A model generated the notes under the pieces. The model saw only the letters and a program-made list of their open reading frames with translations, was not told the origin of the DNA and made no database searches. 64,000 nt of DNA. It comes from a virus. The position numbers were made by a program, and so were the translations under genes. The first letter of the stretch is position 1. Each line of letters begins with the position of its first letter. The stretch lies in the IMG/VR virus record IMGVR_UViG_3300025789_000031, positions 21,756 through 85,755 of that record. One strand, 5' to 3'. Shown here piece after piece: positions 31,544-39,303 of the stretch.

Positions 31544-31572
31544 AATATAACAAATAACCGATCTATTGTCAA
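31544..31572 (-). promoter_or_regulatory. Orphan sigma70-like promoter facing the GIY-YIG gene
   Basis: TTGACA (31572-31567), a 17-nt spacer and TATATT (31549-31544). It reads antisense into the homing endonuclease, so it may be the original promoter of the downstream minus-strand genes, displaced by the insertion. Confidence 0.6.
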
Positions 31573-31578
31573 GCAGAT

Positions 31579-31770
31579 TCAATACCACTTTTCACAGATG
31601 ACATGCTTATAAAATGACTTCCATAATTCTCTAACAAGAAGAATTGGCCACCAGACACCCATAAGAGGATGAATGTCCTCACCGGCATTTGTCAGTGTTG
31701 TAGAAAATGCTATGAATAAATAGACTACAACACTAATCACAACCATGATAAATTTTTGATCTTCTGCCAT
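31579..31770 (-). CDS. Small membrane protein (63 aa)
   Basis: Two hydrophobic segments (about residues 8-26 and 38-48) with a basic C-terminus. It begins one base before the stop of the upstream membrane gene. The function is unknown. Confidence 0.6.
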   Translation of the reverse strand: MAEDQKFIMVVISVVVYLFIAFSTTLTNAGEDIHPLMGVWWPILLVRELWKSFYKHVICEKWY

Positions 31771-32061
31771 TTACTTGTCCTTAATTTTTTGGAGATTATT
31801 TTGGTATCTGTTCATTACTGTATCACCGAACATAATCCACAAAAACCACGATATGCCCAAAACGTATACGAATACATTTGTGACATAACTACCCAAAAAG
31901 AAAGTAATAAGGTAACAAATACCAAGGAAGGCGGTCCCTACAGCAAGTATAACCGGGAGTGCGATCACCATCATGGCTATGCATAAAAGTGAAACTTGTC
32001 CAGCAAACTTAATATCTCGTTTTGATGGGATTAATGCTTTAAGTAGTACTCGTAAATTCAT
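31771..32061 (-). CDS. Membrane protein with two to three helices
   Basis: The start is ATG at 32061 (AAGGA upstream) rather than the longer frame that overlaps its neighbour by 59 bp. The product is 96 aa with hydrophobic helices near residues 18-45 and 50-80. It is paired with the next small membrane gene, a possible holin/antiholin-like or transport pair, but this is only a guess. Confidence 0.6.
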   Translation of the reverse strand: MNLRVLLKALIPSKRDIKFAGQVSLLCIAMMVIALPVILAVGTAFLGICYLITFFLGSYVTNVFVYVLGISWFLWIMFGDTVMNRYQNNLQKIKDK

Positions 32062-32539
32062 CTTGAATAAATCCTTGTTCTTCTGCATGTTTGTCACAAA
32101 GTGTCAAAAACCAATGTTTTCTATTTCGTTTTTTACCGGGATGTCCACATTCTTCACATGTTAAGGCACTCATTGCTTCTGCCATACTGACGATCCCGCG
32201 AATATAATCGTCGCCACCCTGATAATAGAAACGAAAATTGCCAAATTTTTCTTTGATCTGTGTGGCAACAACTTGTTCAACCGGCTCTGGAACTTTTCGT
32301 TCTTCTCTCTTGGTAAAAGAGCCTTTGTGTGCATCCCAATCAAAATCAGGATCGTTCACTTGATTATTCCAATGAATAGCCATTACAATCAGTTGTTCAG
32401 TATAATCAATATGAGTTTGAATGCCACCACATGCATTGTCTACAATGTCAAACCAGCCATCACCGATGCTCATTTCACATGAGTTCTGAAAGATAAGTGG
32501 ATACTTCTCTCTAATATGTTGATCAAGTTCAGGACTCAT
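32039..32539 (-). CDS. Conserved phage zinc-ribbon protein
   Basis: The start is ATG at 32539 (MSPELDQHIREKYP). The product is 166 aa. VVATQIKEKFGNFRFYYQGGDD and the zinc site CEECGHPGKKRNR...TLCDKH define a family found in very many phages. The role is unknown. It overlaps both neighbours slightly. Confidence 0.78.
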   Translation of the reverse strand: MSPELDQHIREKYPLIFQNSCEMSIGDGWFDIVDNACGGIQTHIDYTEQLIVMAIHWNNQVNDPDFDWDAHKGSFTKREERKVPEPVEQVVATQIKEKFGNFRFYYQGGDDYIRGIVSMAEAMSALTCEECGHPGKKRNRKHWFLTLCDKHAEEQGFIQDEFTSTT

Positions 32540-32723
32540 AATCATCAATACCTAACAAAACATTACGTGCATCTTCTACTGCCATAGCAGGAACACGATT
32601 GATAAAGGTTCTACGCATCTGTGCTTCAATGGACATTCCACCTGCCCCAGATTCAAATTGAGGGCAACGGTCAAGAACTGAAATCAGTTTTTCCAGTGCA
32701 ACTTTGTATTTGTCTTCGTTCAT
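32529..32723 (-). CDS. Small helical hypothetical protein
   Basis: The start is taken as ATG at 32723, overlapping the stop of the previous gene at ATGA. The product is 64 aa, mostly helical, with LEKLISVLDRC and VEDARNVLLGID. No family is recognised. The longer frame to 32753 lacks a better ribosome site. Confidence 0.55.
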   Translation of the reverse strand: MNEDKYKVALEKLISVLDRCPQFESGAGGMSIEAQMRRTFINRVPAMAVEDARNVLLGIDDYES

Positions 32724-32830
32724 TTCATCGTGCTCTTTCCGCAGTTTTTGCATCGGTAGGGATTGGTCATGCCAACACTATCAAGTATCACCCAACTATG
32801 AAATCCAATACGGCAAAGTATATTATACAT
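32720..32830 (-). CDS. Tiny zinc-knuckle protein (36 aa)
   Basis: The pattern CRIGFHSW followed by RCKNCGKS gives a C/H...C-x-x-C site typical of miniature phage zinc proteins. GGAG precedes the ATG by six bases. The gene at 34545 has the same layout (CRVNWHRW ... RNCDCCG), so the two are probably distant paralogues. Confidence 0.6.
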   Translation of the reverse strand: MYNILCRIGFHSWVILDSVGMTNPYRCKNCGKSTMK

Positions 32831-33017
32831 CATCATCTCCATCCAAGTCAAGTTTAATAATATTATTCTCGTGAAGTTCACGCAGGACATCGGCAGCATT
32901 ACGCATAAGACGGGCAGCATTAAGCCACCCGTCTTTTTCAACATTTTGAGCCTGTTTTTCAAGACGGTTAGGAAGGTCTTTATATGCACTTCCATTTAAA
33001 TCATATGGTTTATTCAT
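32823..33017 (-). CDS. Small helical hypothetical protein (64 aa)
   Basis: The start is ATG at 33017 (MNKPYDLNGSAYKD) with GGAAAATAATC upstream. It is helical with an acidic tail KLDLDGDDDV. It overlaps the previous gene by 8 bp. The function is unknown. Confidence 0.6.
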   Translation of the reverse strand: MNKPYDLNGSAYKDLPNRLEKQAQNVEKDGWLNAARLMRNAADVLRELHENNIIKLDLDGDDDV

Positions 33018-33234
33018 GATTATTTTCCAAAGAGGGAGGCTCGGGCATCGGCATCCAATGTGTGGGTTTCCAATATCCATTGTGATGTCCTACCGCAAGA
33101 TCATACCAACATGGTCCACCCCTCGTATTCAACCATGCGCCCATTACGGAAGAATTGTTTTTTCTTAAACCGGGCCAGCAGATTATTTCTGTCCCATCTT
33201 TTGGTGCAGTATCAATAAGTTGCCACTCAGACAT
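33010..33234 (-). CDS. DUF551-like small protein
   Basis: The product is 74 aa. The opening WQLIDTAPKDGTEIICW and the closing THWMPMPEPPSL are the signature of the phage DUF551 family. The function is unknown. Confidence 0.8.
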   Translation of the reverse strand: MSEWQLIDTAPKDGTEIICWPGLRKNNSSVMGAWLNTRGGPCWYDLAVGHHNGYWKPTHWMPMPEPPSLENNHE

Positions 33235-33236
33235 AA

Positions 33237-33500
33237 TTATTTCTTCAACATGTTGATAAGTTGCTCGGGCTTGATAACTTCATGAACACCCTTGACACTA
33301 TTTTCAGTGATTTCATACTCAATAATGTCCCAAAGCGCAACATGACCACGGGTATGATCATATCTTAGTATGTTGGCTAAAAAGGTACGAAGATTGCCAA
33401 TAGTCGGAAAAATACGACCGTCCTTATCATAGCTGTGATATGTAGGAGTCCCCTTCAAAAACTTTCCAGTTTCTTTGTGGCGAATTTTATAGATAATCAT
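33237..33500 (-). CDS. Hypothetical protein (87 aa)
   Basis: The product is 87 aa. It starts MIIYKIRHKETGKFLKGTPTY, a pattern found in several phage proteins of unknown role. It overlaps the upstream gene by 4 bp. Confidence 0.65.
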   Translation of the reverse strand: MIIYKIRHKETGKFLKGTPTYHSYDKDGRIFPTIGNLRTFLANILRYDHTRGHVALWDIIEYEITENSVKGVHEVIKPEQLINMLKK

Positions 33501-33730
33501 ACCAAATATCCCATAATAAATGTAGTGGCTTCATAGCCCTTGTCAAAGATAAAATCGTAATCCCATTCATAAACGGACCGACCAGACCAGTGCTGTTTAA
33601 TGTGATAGCTCATATTACGCTCATGACAGAAACCGAATGAATCGGTGGTATTCACCAATCCCTTGACGCGAACACACCACTTTTCACCACGGCGAACAAG
33701 TTTGTATTTTAGTATGATTTGTTTTGTCAT
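33497..33730 (-). CDS. Small protein of the C-terminal aromatic motif family
   Basis: The start is ATG at 33730, sharing ATGA with the previous stop. The product is 77 aa ending ATTFIMGYLV, a loose version of the motif that closes its two neighbours. It is beta rich. The function is unknown. Confidence 0.6.
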   Translation of the reverse strand: MTKQIILKYKLVRRGEKWCVRVKGLVNTTDSFGFCHERNMSYHIKQHWSGRSVYEWDYDFIFDKGYEATTFIMGYLV

Positions 33731-33906
33731 AAATACCTCAATTGGAACCAAATTGCATCTTGTTCATTTTTAAACACCAATATAATTACGGCAATATTGG
33801 GTGATAATTTTGGGTATGCATTAAACTTTTTTTCAAATTCATCTGTGTCAAGGCTTGCATCGGCAAGACTAAAATATTTTGCCAGAGAAATATGAACCTC
33901 TATCAT
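33727..33906 (-). CDS. Small protein ending in FQLRYL
   Basis: The start is ATG at 33906, sharing ATGA with the previous stop. The product is 59 aa ending NEQDAIWFQLRYL. It is a member of the C-terminal aromatic motif family. Confidence 0.65.
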   Translation of the reverse strand: MIEVHISLAKYFSLADASLDTDEFEKKFNAYPKLSPNIAVIILVFKNEQDAIWFQLRYL

Positions 33907-34109
33907 AGATACTTCAAAACCCACATGATTGCATCTTTTTCAGTTTCAAACACAAGATAGTGATCGGTTCCGTCAGTGTTCAAACATTTGATTTCATCAG
34001 TCTCACAGTTATAATACTTATCAAATCCAGTATGTTGATTGTGTTCTGGAATACGATAATACATTTCATGCCACTGTTCAGAAGTAAGGCGAACGTGATA
34101 TTTCATCAT
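33903..34109 (-). CDS. Small protein ending in WVLKYL
   Basis: The product is 68 aa with VRLTSEQWHEMYYRIP at the start and ETEKDAIMWVLKYL at the end. It is a member of the same family as its downstream neighbour, with a 4-bp overlap on each side. Confidence 0.68.
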   Translation of the reverse strand: MMKYHVRLTSEQWHEMYYRIPEHNQHTGFDKYYNCETDEIKCLNTDGTDHYLVFETEKDAIMWVLKYL

Positions 34110-34489
34110 ACAATCATTCCGACAGCGCGAAGATGAAAAATGGCGTCATGAACTTTCTTAGGGTCACACGAGATAGTAACACCATACCCGCGCTCAGCAT
34201 CTTCATAGGCAGTTTTTGCTTCATGAAGACCAAGACCGGAAATGGCACGAATCTCTTTGATGGCGGGAATTTTTTGAGTATTAAGTCCGACGCCTTTGAG
34301 AACGATACTATTTTGATAATCACCTCGCAGCATTGCGAAAAAGATTTCGCCCTTTACCGAAGGATCAATGGTATCGATAATAGCATCCCACAGTTTCATA
34401 CCATCTTCACTGCCATAACATTCCGTAATAGAACGCATGAAAGAAATGCCACTTGTAATGATAGCTGCTTTATGCTCTTCAGGAATCAT
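34106..34489 (-). CDS. Protein with ribosomal L7/L12-like C-terminal domain
   Basis: The product is 127 aa. Residues about 75-127 (IPAIKEIRAISGLGLHEAKTAYEDA...CDPKKVHDAIFHLRAVG) follow the L7/L12 C-terminal domain, the part that recruits translation GTPases. The N-terminal 70 residues are helical and unrelated to the L12 dimerisation domain. It is probably a phage adaptor that could touch the host translation machinery. It has its own promoter at 34520. Confidence 0.72.
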   Translation of the reverse strand: MIPEEHKAAIITSGISFMRSITECYGSEDGMKLWDAIIDTIDPSVKGEIFFAMLRGDYQNSIVLKGVGLNTQKIPAIKEIRAISGLGLHEAKTAYEDAERGYGVTISCDPKKVHDAIFHLRAVGMIV

Positions 34490-34519
34490 ATTTCACCTAT
34501 ATTAAAAATCAATAAAGAG

Positions 34520-34548
34520 ACTATGGGGATGGTTTGAGTGAATGTCAA
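34520..34548 (-). promoter_or_regulatory. Sigma70-like promoter
   Basis: TTGACA (34548-34543), a 17-nt spacer and CATAGT (34525-34520), 31 nt before the start at 34489. Confidence 0.65.
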
Positions 34549-34757
34549 TTCTTATGTATGATGTTTTGTGCAATTATTCCGCAACAATCACAGTTGCGAT
34601 ATTGAACAAGATAGTCGTATGGAGTTCTTCGCTCTCTGCGAAGTTCACTATACTTGGTCCACCGATGCCAATTGACCCTACATAAGAAACGTGTAGCCAG
34701 CATAGGCTCATCCTTTAATGCTCTGAATGTATTTTCTTTTTCCGCCGCGTTAGCCAC
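34545..34757 (-). CDS. Small zinc-site protein (70 aa)
   Basis: CRVNWHRWTKY and RNCDCCGIIA give a C/H...C-x-x-C layout like the 36-aa gene at 32720. The N-terminal 25 residues are helical. Its end overlaps the -35 box of the promoter that serves the next gene. Confidence 0.62.
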   Translation of the reverse strand: MANAAEKENTFRALKDEPMLATRFLCRVNWHRWTKYSELRRERRTPYDYLVQYRNCDCCGIIAQNIIHKN

Positions 34758-34760
34758 AAA

Positions 34761-35048
34761 TTACTCTCCATGATATTGCCAAAGCACAGCATTACATCTA
34801 CTATGAACAGCACCTATTGTCAAGCCTGTTTTGTGATCATGATGTAAATGAATGGGGAATTTTAGAAAACCGATTCCACCCGGAAATAGGCTGAAATTAA
34901 TTTTCATTTTTTGAATGAAATCGGCTGCATCTTCCATCAAATTATTGTTACAATGACTGCACTTCCAGTCTTGTAGTTGGCAATACTGTTCTCTAACTGC
35001 CTTTCGTTGCTGAGGAGTTAGGTTATTGTAGTTAACTGGAAGTTTCAT
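34761..35048 (-). CDS. HNH endonuclease-like protein
   Basis: The product is 95 aa. CSHCNNNL, IHLHHDHKTG and HSRCNAVLW give the HNH core with two CxxC-type zinc half-sites. The size fits free-standing phage HNH nucleases. It overlaps the next gene by 4 bp, so it is embedded in the operon and not obviously mobile. Confidence 0.82.
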   Translation of the reverse strand: MKLPVNYNNLTPQQRKAVREQYCQLQDWKCSHCNNNLMEDAADFIQKMKINFSLFPGGIGFLKFPIHLHHDHKTGLTIGAVHSRCNAVLWQYHGE

Positions 35049-35236
35049 GTATTGGAATGGTCAATCAACAATCCGCCTATTACTCCTGCTGCCACAAATA
35101 ACAATGCGACACCAAAATAAAGGAAAATTGCGGTTCCTTCCGAATAATTTACAAACATCCATTTTCCGGGCTGGGCAACAACCGTGAAAACGAGAAACAA
35201 AATACTTCCTGTTACTGCACCAATCAAAGCATTCAT
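35045..35236 (-). CDS. Small membrane protein with two helices
   Basis: The product is 63 aa with hydrophobic segments near residues 4-21 and 36-58 (IFLYFGVALLFVAAGVIGGL). No family is recognised. Confidence 0.62.
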   Translation of the reverse strand: MNALIGAVTGSILFLVFTVVAQPGKWMFVNYSEGTAIFLYFGVALLFVAAGVIGGLLIDHSNT

Positions 35237-35237
35237 A

Positions 35238-35651
35238 TTAATTTCTCCTCATCTTAGCGATATCTTCAGCATCACTTTGTTCAAAAATAGGGATCGAATT
35301 GGACTTGTGCATCGTCCCAATACCAATCAGCTTTCGTTCACCGGAATACGACATTGCGGGTTTAGCAGGAATATGTCCTACTTGATCACCAGATGATGGG
35401 ACAACTGGACTCGGACGAATATATGTAGCCGCTTTCATTGGTTCTTTGATCATCTTGGGTTCGGTTTTAGATTTTCCTTGACGATACGAAACATATTCAG
35501 CAATAGTTTTTGTCTTAAGCCCAAGACGTTTCATTTGCTTATTGTAAGCATTGAACTCTTGTGTAAACTTAGCATTGACGTTTATGTTTTTTTTCTTTTG
35601 TTTCTTGTTGGAAATTGTAGAGAAAGCGGGGCCAAGAAGATGCATAGTCAT
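35238..35651 (-). CDS. Basic T4-like hypothetical protein
   Basis: The product is 137 aa. The N-terminus is Lys rich. The C-terminal block SYSGERKLIGIGTMHKSNSIPIFEQSDAEDIAKMRR is conserved in several T4-like phages. The role is unknown. Confidence 0.7.
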   Translation of the reverse strand: MTMHLLGPAFSTISNKKQKKKNINVNAKFTQEFNAYNKQMKRLGLKTKTIAEYVSYRQGKSKTEPKMIKEPMKAATYIRPSPVVPSSGDQVGHIPAKPAMSYSGERKLIGIGTMHKSNSIPIFEQSDAEDIAKMRRN

Positions 35652-35911
35652 GACACTTCCTCCATTCGCTCTTTAGTAGTAACCCAGAAAACCAATTGAT
35701 CTATTTCTTTGCCATTTAGATACCAGAACTTGGAACCATCTGCACGTTCAACAGCAGGACCATCTTCGCGATGGCGTTTGTCATTTAGGTACCATTCCTT
35801 GGTGCCATTTGCATATTCAATAGCAGGCCCATCTTCGCGATGAATTTTTCCATTTAAATACCAACGCTTGTTGCCATCGTCGCGTTCATGCATAATTGGC
35901 TGTTCAGACAT
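35648..35911 (-). CDS. YLNGK-HREDGPA repeat protein, two-repeat version
   Basis: The product is 87 aa built from about 22-residue repeats WYLNxKxHREDGPAxExAxGxK (two HREDGPA units), closed by the cap IDQLVFWVTTKER. The repeats resemble MORN/YwqK beta-hairpins, which stack into elongated sheets. Paralogues with one and four units lie at 43431 and 48874. The role is unknown. Confidence 0.8.
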   Translation of the reverse strand: MSEQPIMHERDDGNKRWYLNGKIHREDGPAIEYANGTKEWYLNDKRHREDGPAVERADGSKFWYLNGKEIDQLVFWVTTKERMEEVS

Positions 35912-35922
35912 TTACAAAATCC

Positions 35923-36108
35923 TCAAAGTTTTCCAGCGAGACCGCAGTAACCATGTTCACTTGGTGTTACTACTGTCTTACCATTGGCGATGAAACTTGT
36001 CAACTCATCATGAACGAATCTATACGCAGCACAATCTGAGCCAATACACCTTGCTTCACGGTTTGGAATCTGTGGGCACCATTTTTTTCGTGCTTCATCT
36101 TCGGTCAT
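35923..36108 (-). CDS. Small Cys-rich conserved phage protein
   Basis: The product is 61 aa. KKWCPQ, CIGSDCAAYRF and GYCGLAGK are a known pattern of short phage proteins with probable zinc binding. The function is unknown. Confidence 0.72.
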   Translation of the reverse strand: MTEDEARKKWCPQIPNREARCIGSDCAAYRFVHDELTSFIANGKTVVTPSEHGYCGLAGKL

Positions 36109-36111
36109 GAT

Positions 36112-36369
36112 TTATCGCCGCAACGTATCAACAATCTTCTTTCGTTCCTCCATGAATTCTTTATGGTAATCAGAATAAAACTGACTAGTCAGTACTATAA
36201 CAAAACAGACAAAAGCCCATACTGGAATCATCAATGGTCCAATATTAAATGCTGACCAAATGATTGCAAAAATAATACCGACAATAGCGGCAATCGCCAA
36301 AAAAATAGAACCTACTATTAAGATTGCCTGCAGCAACGCCTTACGAAGTAAATGATACTCAATTTTCAT
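36112..36369 (-). CDS. Small membrane protein with two helices
   Basis: The product is 85 aa with hydrophobic segments at about 12-40 and 43-62. The C-terminus is basic. It overlaps the upstream gene by 11 bp. Confidence 0.62.
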   Translation of the reverse strand: MKIEYHLLRKALLQAILIVGSIFLAIAAIVGIIFAIIWSAFNIGPLMIPVWAFVCFVIVLTSQFYSDYHKEFMEERKKIVDTLRR

Positions 36370-36610
36370 ATTCTCTTGCTTCCTTAAAAGTCATTTCATC
36401 AATAAGTTGAAGTTCTGCATCAGTTTCAAGCCAAGCACGAGCACCACAACTCAAATGAGTGCTATTATACACTAAACGAGAAGGTCCGTCAATTACAACT
36501 TCTAGGGCATAACGGGTTTTGCCGCTATCCTTAATGGTATAGACAGGACGATTCCCACCATCTTTGGCATTCATGGCAACATGTTGCCTATTAACATGAA
36601 TAATTTTCAT
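36359..36610 (-). CDS. Hypothetical protein (83 aa)
   Basis: The start is taken at ATG 36610 (MKIIHVNRQHVAMN), which avoids overlap with the upstream membrane gene. The protein is beta rich with GARAWLETDAELQLID near the end. It may be a small nucleic-acid-associated protein, but no family is recognised. Confidence 0.6.
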   Translation of the reverse strand: MKIIHVNRQHVAMNAKDGGNRPVYTIKDSGKTRYALEVVIDGPSRLVYNSTHLSCGARAWLETDAELQLIDEMTFKEAREYEN

Positions 36611-36615
36611 TTTGC

Positions 36616-36783
36616 TTAATGCAGTAACAGAGCAGAGAATGCGGTAGACAAACAAAAACCAGCGGCCAAACCATTAATAAATCCCGCAATTTTTCCACCC
36701 CGTGTCGGAGTCTGTGGCAGGGTGAAAAATACAAAACAAATGGTATTAATTGCTGCGAGAAACAGATTAAAAAAAATAAGCAT
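36616..36783 (-). CDS. Small membrane protein with two helices
   Basis: The start is ATG at 36783 behind GAGGAG. The product is 55 aa. Two hydrophobic helices are separated by a PTRGGK loop and end LSTAFSALLLH. The function is unknown. Confidence 0.6.
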   Translation of the reverse strand: MLIFFNLFLAAINTICFVFFTLPQTPTRGGKIAGFINGLAAGFCLSTAFSALLLH

Positions 36784-36798
36784 AATAAAACTCCTCAA

Positions 36799-37131
36799 TC
36801 AAAACGGAATATCATCCGATTCTTCATCATCATTTTTTTCCAATACGGGGGCAACATACTGATCAGGCCGCATCATTACATATTCGGGATCGTCAATTTG
36901 TTCCTGAATCCAAGGTATAGCATGATTGTAGTTACTGGGAGCATTGCCAACCCACACAAGCATACCAGGATAAGTAGCCTTGGTATATTCTACGTAGATT
37001 TCACCGTTATTGTATCTACCTCTCCAAGCACCGTTGAAAACATAGAAGTCAATTGAACCATCTTCGTTGATACCAGTAACGTCACACCAAAGGCTAACCT
37101 TTCCATCTGGCGTTGCGATTGCAATTTGCAT
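36799..37131 (-). CDS. Hypothetical protein (110 aa)
   Basis: The start is ATG at 37131 (MQIAIATPDGKVSLW) with GAGGTGTAAC upstream, which is better than the longer frame. It is beta rich with Trp and Gly and an acidic tail NDDEESDDIPF resembling the C-termini of ssDNA-binding proteins. No OB fold is clear. Confidence 0.62.
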   Translation of the reverse strand: MQIAIATPDGKVSLWCDVTGINEDGSIDFYVFNGAWRGRYNNGEIYVEYTKATYPGMLVWVGNAPSNYNHAIPWIQEQIDDPEYVMMRPDQYVAPVLEKNDDEESDDIPF

Positions 37132-37132
37132 G

Positions 37133-37444
37133 TTACACCTCAATCCAATAATCATCTTCGGAAAACACGATAGTTTCTGCACCACCGCATTCATTAATAC
37201 GAAACACCGATCCTTCCGGAACCATTTCTACTTGCAGATCAGAAATGCCACATTCAGAAATATCAGCGCCCGGATATGCACGAGACACATACGACTTGAT
37301 TTCATCGCGACGATCATTGCGAACCATCTCAACAAGCACAGGATCAAAAATAAGGTCATCAATTCCGTGCCAAGAAAACCAACCAGTCCCGAATTCCGTG
37401 GAAATCAGAACTGCAACTTTTCCATTTTCAACAACGCGATCCAT
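37133..37444 (-). CDS. Hypothetical protein (103 aa)
   Basis: The product is 103 aa. The opening MDRVVENGKVAVLISTEFGTGW is a known phage pattern (FGTGW block), followed by a helical middle and EVEM strands. The function is unknown. The stop lies one base before the start of the next gene. Confidence 0.65.
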   Translation of the reverse strand: MDRVVENGKVAVLISTEFGTGWFSWHGIDDLIFDPVLVEMVRNDRRDEIKSYVSRAYPGADISECGISDLQVEMVPEGSVFRINECGGAETIVFSEDDYWIEV

Positions 37445-37502
37445 CTTATTACTCCTTTTGGAAATTTCCGATGATTCACAATGCTTGATATTGAATGAAA
37501 AG

Positions 37503-37673
37503 TCAACTCTTTTTTTCGGAGTCGGTATCTACGATGTGAATAAGATGTGGCGCTGTGGTGGCAGATAATGCTCTATCATATTGTGCGTTAATTGAATTAA
37601 AATCATCAGAGCACTGTCTGACCACAAATTCTGTTTTAGCTTCATCAGTCCACCGTCTCAGTTCATATCTCAT
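37503..37673 (-). CDS. Small hypothetical protein (56 aa)
   Basis: Starts MRYELRRWTDEAKTEFVVRQ, with its ATG overlapping the TAA of the glycosyltransferase gene. It looks like a small alpha/beta protein with an acidic/basic tail. The overlapping start and charged composition support a real gene. Confidence 0.58.
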   Translation of the reverse strand: MRYELRRWTDEAKTEFVVRQCSDDFNSINAQYDRALSATTAPHLIHIVDTDSEKKS

Positions 37674-38467
37674 TAATGAGCACCATGACTTTGTGTAGAA
37701 ACTTTCTGAACTTCCTTAAGCGTATCAATAGGCAAATAACGCATGTTTCCGCCCAACTCAGTATTGATATAATGAATGAGTTTATTCGTTGATGTTAACA
37801 CTGCAGTAAATGATGGCTGGTAATCATCTGAACATGGATTATCGGGTTGACCTTCGTTATAGCTTGTTATTGCTCTTTGAAAGGTCTCGTCATTGTTGTT
37901 TCCAGTAATGTCATAGCGATCATGTAATACATTGACAGGGACATCAACTACCCACAGATGCTTATTTTGCCAATCTATATTGCTGTTTACATTGTAAATA
38001 AAGCGATCAATATGTGAATATGAACTAAGAGTTCCAACAGTTTCAAACCACTTACGCTTCACAATTGGAAACAATGCAAATGGATGGCTCATTTTTTCTA
38101 CCTGCATACGTAAGAGTGGCATAGGATGATTATCATACTTATCAATGACAGTATCCCAATGTGGAGTCCGAATGAAGGCATCATCATTCCACAGCATAAT
38201 CCAGTTTCCGACACTAAGCGCAGCAAGTGAATTGGCATATATATTCAGTTTTCCATAACCATATGATGGAAACATATATAACTTAATATTAGAATATCTC
38301 GGAAGAATTACTGACTTGACATACTCTACTGAATCTGTATCATCATTGTCCATTCCCAAAAGAACTTCAATTTGGTCAGGGGTATCTGCTTGTTCAAGTA
38401 GACTTTGAATGGATTTTAATAGTAATTCTTTTCTACCACGCGTCGGTAATAGTACGCTAAATTTCAT
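37673..38467 (-). CDS. GT2-like glycosyltransferase
   Basis: The start is ATG at 38467 behind AGGAATGTT. The product is 264 aa. The N-terminal nucleotide-sugar fold has FSVLLPTRGRKELLLKSI and VLLGMDNDD, and the metal/diphosphate region reads IMLWNDDAFI (N-D-D in place of D-x-D). It may modify phage DNA bases, virion proteins or the host surface. The substrate cannot be read from the sequence. Confidence 0.78.
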   Translation of the reverse strand: MKFSVLLPTRGRKELLLKSIQSLLEQADTPDQIEVLLGMDNDDTDSVEYVKSVILPRYSNIKLYMFPSYGYGKLNIYANSLAALSVGNWIMLWNDDAFIRTPHWDTVIDKYDNHPMPLLRMQVEKMSHPFALFPIVKRKWFETVGTLSSYSHIDRFIYNVNSNIDWQNKHLWVVDVPVNVLHDRYDITGNNNDETFQRAITSYNEGQPDNPCSDDYQPSFTAVLTSTNKLIHYINTELGGNMRYLPIDTLKEVQKVSTQSHGAH

Positions 38468-38490
38468 AACATTCCTCATTAAATAGCAAT

Positions 38491-38514
38491 AGGGATGTGA
38501 TTAATCACATCCCT
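38491..38514 (-). other. Perfect intergenic hairpin
   Basis: The 10-bp palindrome agggatgtga/tcacatccct has a TTAA loop, between the glycosyltransferase start and the upstream gene end. Without a U-tract it is probably an mRNA-end stabiliser or weak terminator. Confidence 0.55.
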
Positions 38515-38554
38515 TATGCATACTTATTCGCCAAAAAGTGAGAGAAAATAAACT

Positions 38555-38776
38555 TTACGCCTCTGTCTTTTGCGAAATGCTCTTATTGAAAAGAACACCA
38601 AACAGAATGTTCAAACCCCATGCCTGAAACAATCCAATCTGATGAAGGCCAGATACAGCATCCACAAGACAACTATTCCACAGAAAATATACAGGCAATG
38701 CGAACATTAGACCGGCAAGAGTAATGACAAAAATGCCGACCACAATCTCACTAAAAACATTAACAATTTTATCCAT
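38555..38776 (-). CDS. Small membrane protein (73 aa)
   Basis: The start is ATG at 38776 behind AAAGGATAATCAA. Two hydrophobic helices lie at about residues 8-35 and 48-66. The function is unknown. Confidence 0.6.
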   Translation of the reverse strand: MDKIVNVFSEIVVGIFVITLAGLMFALPVYFLWNSCLVDAVSGLHQIGLFQAWGLNILFGVLFNKSISQKTEA

Positions 38777-38823
38777 TTGATTATCCTTTTGATTAGATGG
38801 GTTGTCGGGAATTATATAATTCA

Positions 38824-39054
38824 CTATACTTCAAATTCTTCCATAAAAGTTTCAATTAAATCATTCCCACTCATGGTAGGGTAAACCTCACCTGATGGAA
38901 TGAAATACCAATGAACCCAGTCCGGATCGTCTGGATCAACCGTGACGCCAAGAATATCATTTTGATCGTTTTTGTAGACCGAAGAAGTATAGGGACCATC
39001 TTCATGGGTCTTTTCTTCTGTGTAATCAAGTGTCCATCCAGAAAGAAGAGTCAC
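38824..39054 (-). CDS. Hypothetical protein (76 aa)
   Basis: A GTG start at 39054 overlaps the TGA of the upstream gene. The protein is acidic and Trp rich (WTLDYTEEKTHEDGPYTSS, DPDWVHWYFIPSGEV). The function is unknown. Confidence 0.62.
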   Translation of the reverse strand: MTLLSGWTLDYTEEKTHEDGPYTSSVYKNDQNDILGVTVDPDDPDWVHWYFIPSGEVYPTMSGNDLIETFMEEFEV

Positions 39055-39284
39055 CGATTTTCCTCCAAAGCAAATTTGACTACTTTCTGAATTAGGCGAA
39101 GGTGATGAATTAGGCAGTCTGCTGCCGCGCCTTCAAGCCATTCACCCTTCCAATGAACCCGATTAATGGGATTCTCGGTGTGAATAATATTGTTATCAAT
39201 CACCTCATCAAGAAAACGTAACCCGTCTTCCATTCTCTTAATGCGGCTGGCGGTTCCAATAGGATGAACTTCAAAATCAGACAT
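39051..39284 (-). CDS. Hypothetical protein (77 aa)
   Basis: The start is ATG at 39284 behind AAGGAG. It begins MSDFEVHPIGTASRIKRMED and is mostly helical after that. No family is recognised. Confidence 0.62.
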   Translation of the reverse strand: MSDFEVHPIGTASRIKRMEDGLRFLDEVIDNNIIHTENPINRVHWKGEWLEGAAADCLIHHLRLIQKVVKFALEENR

Positions 39285-39303
39285 TATTAAACTCCTTCTA
39301 TGT

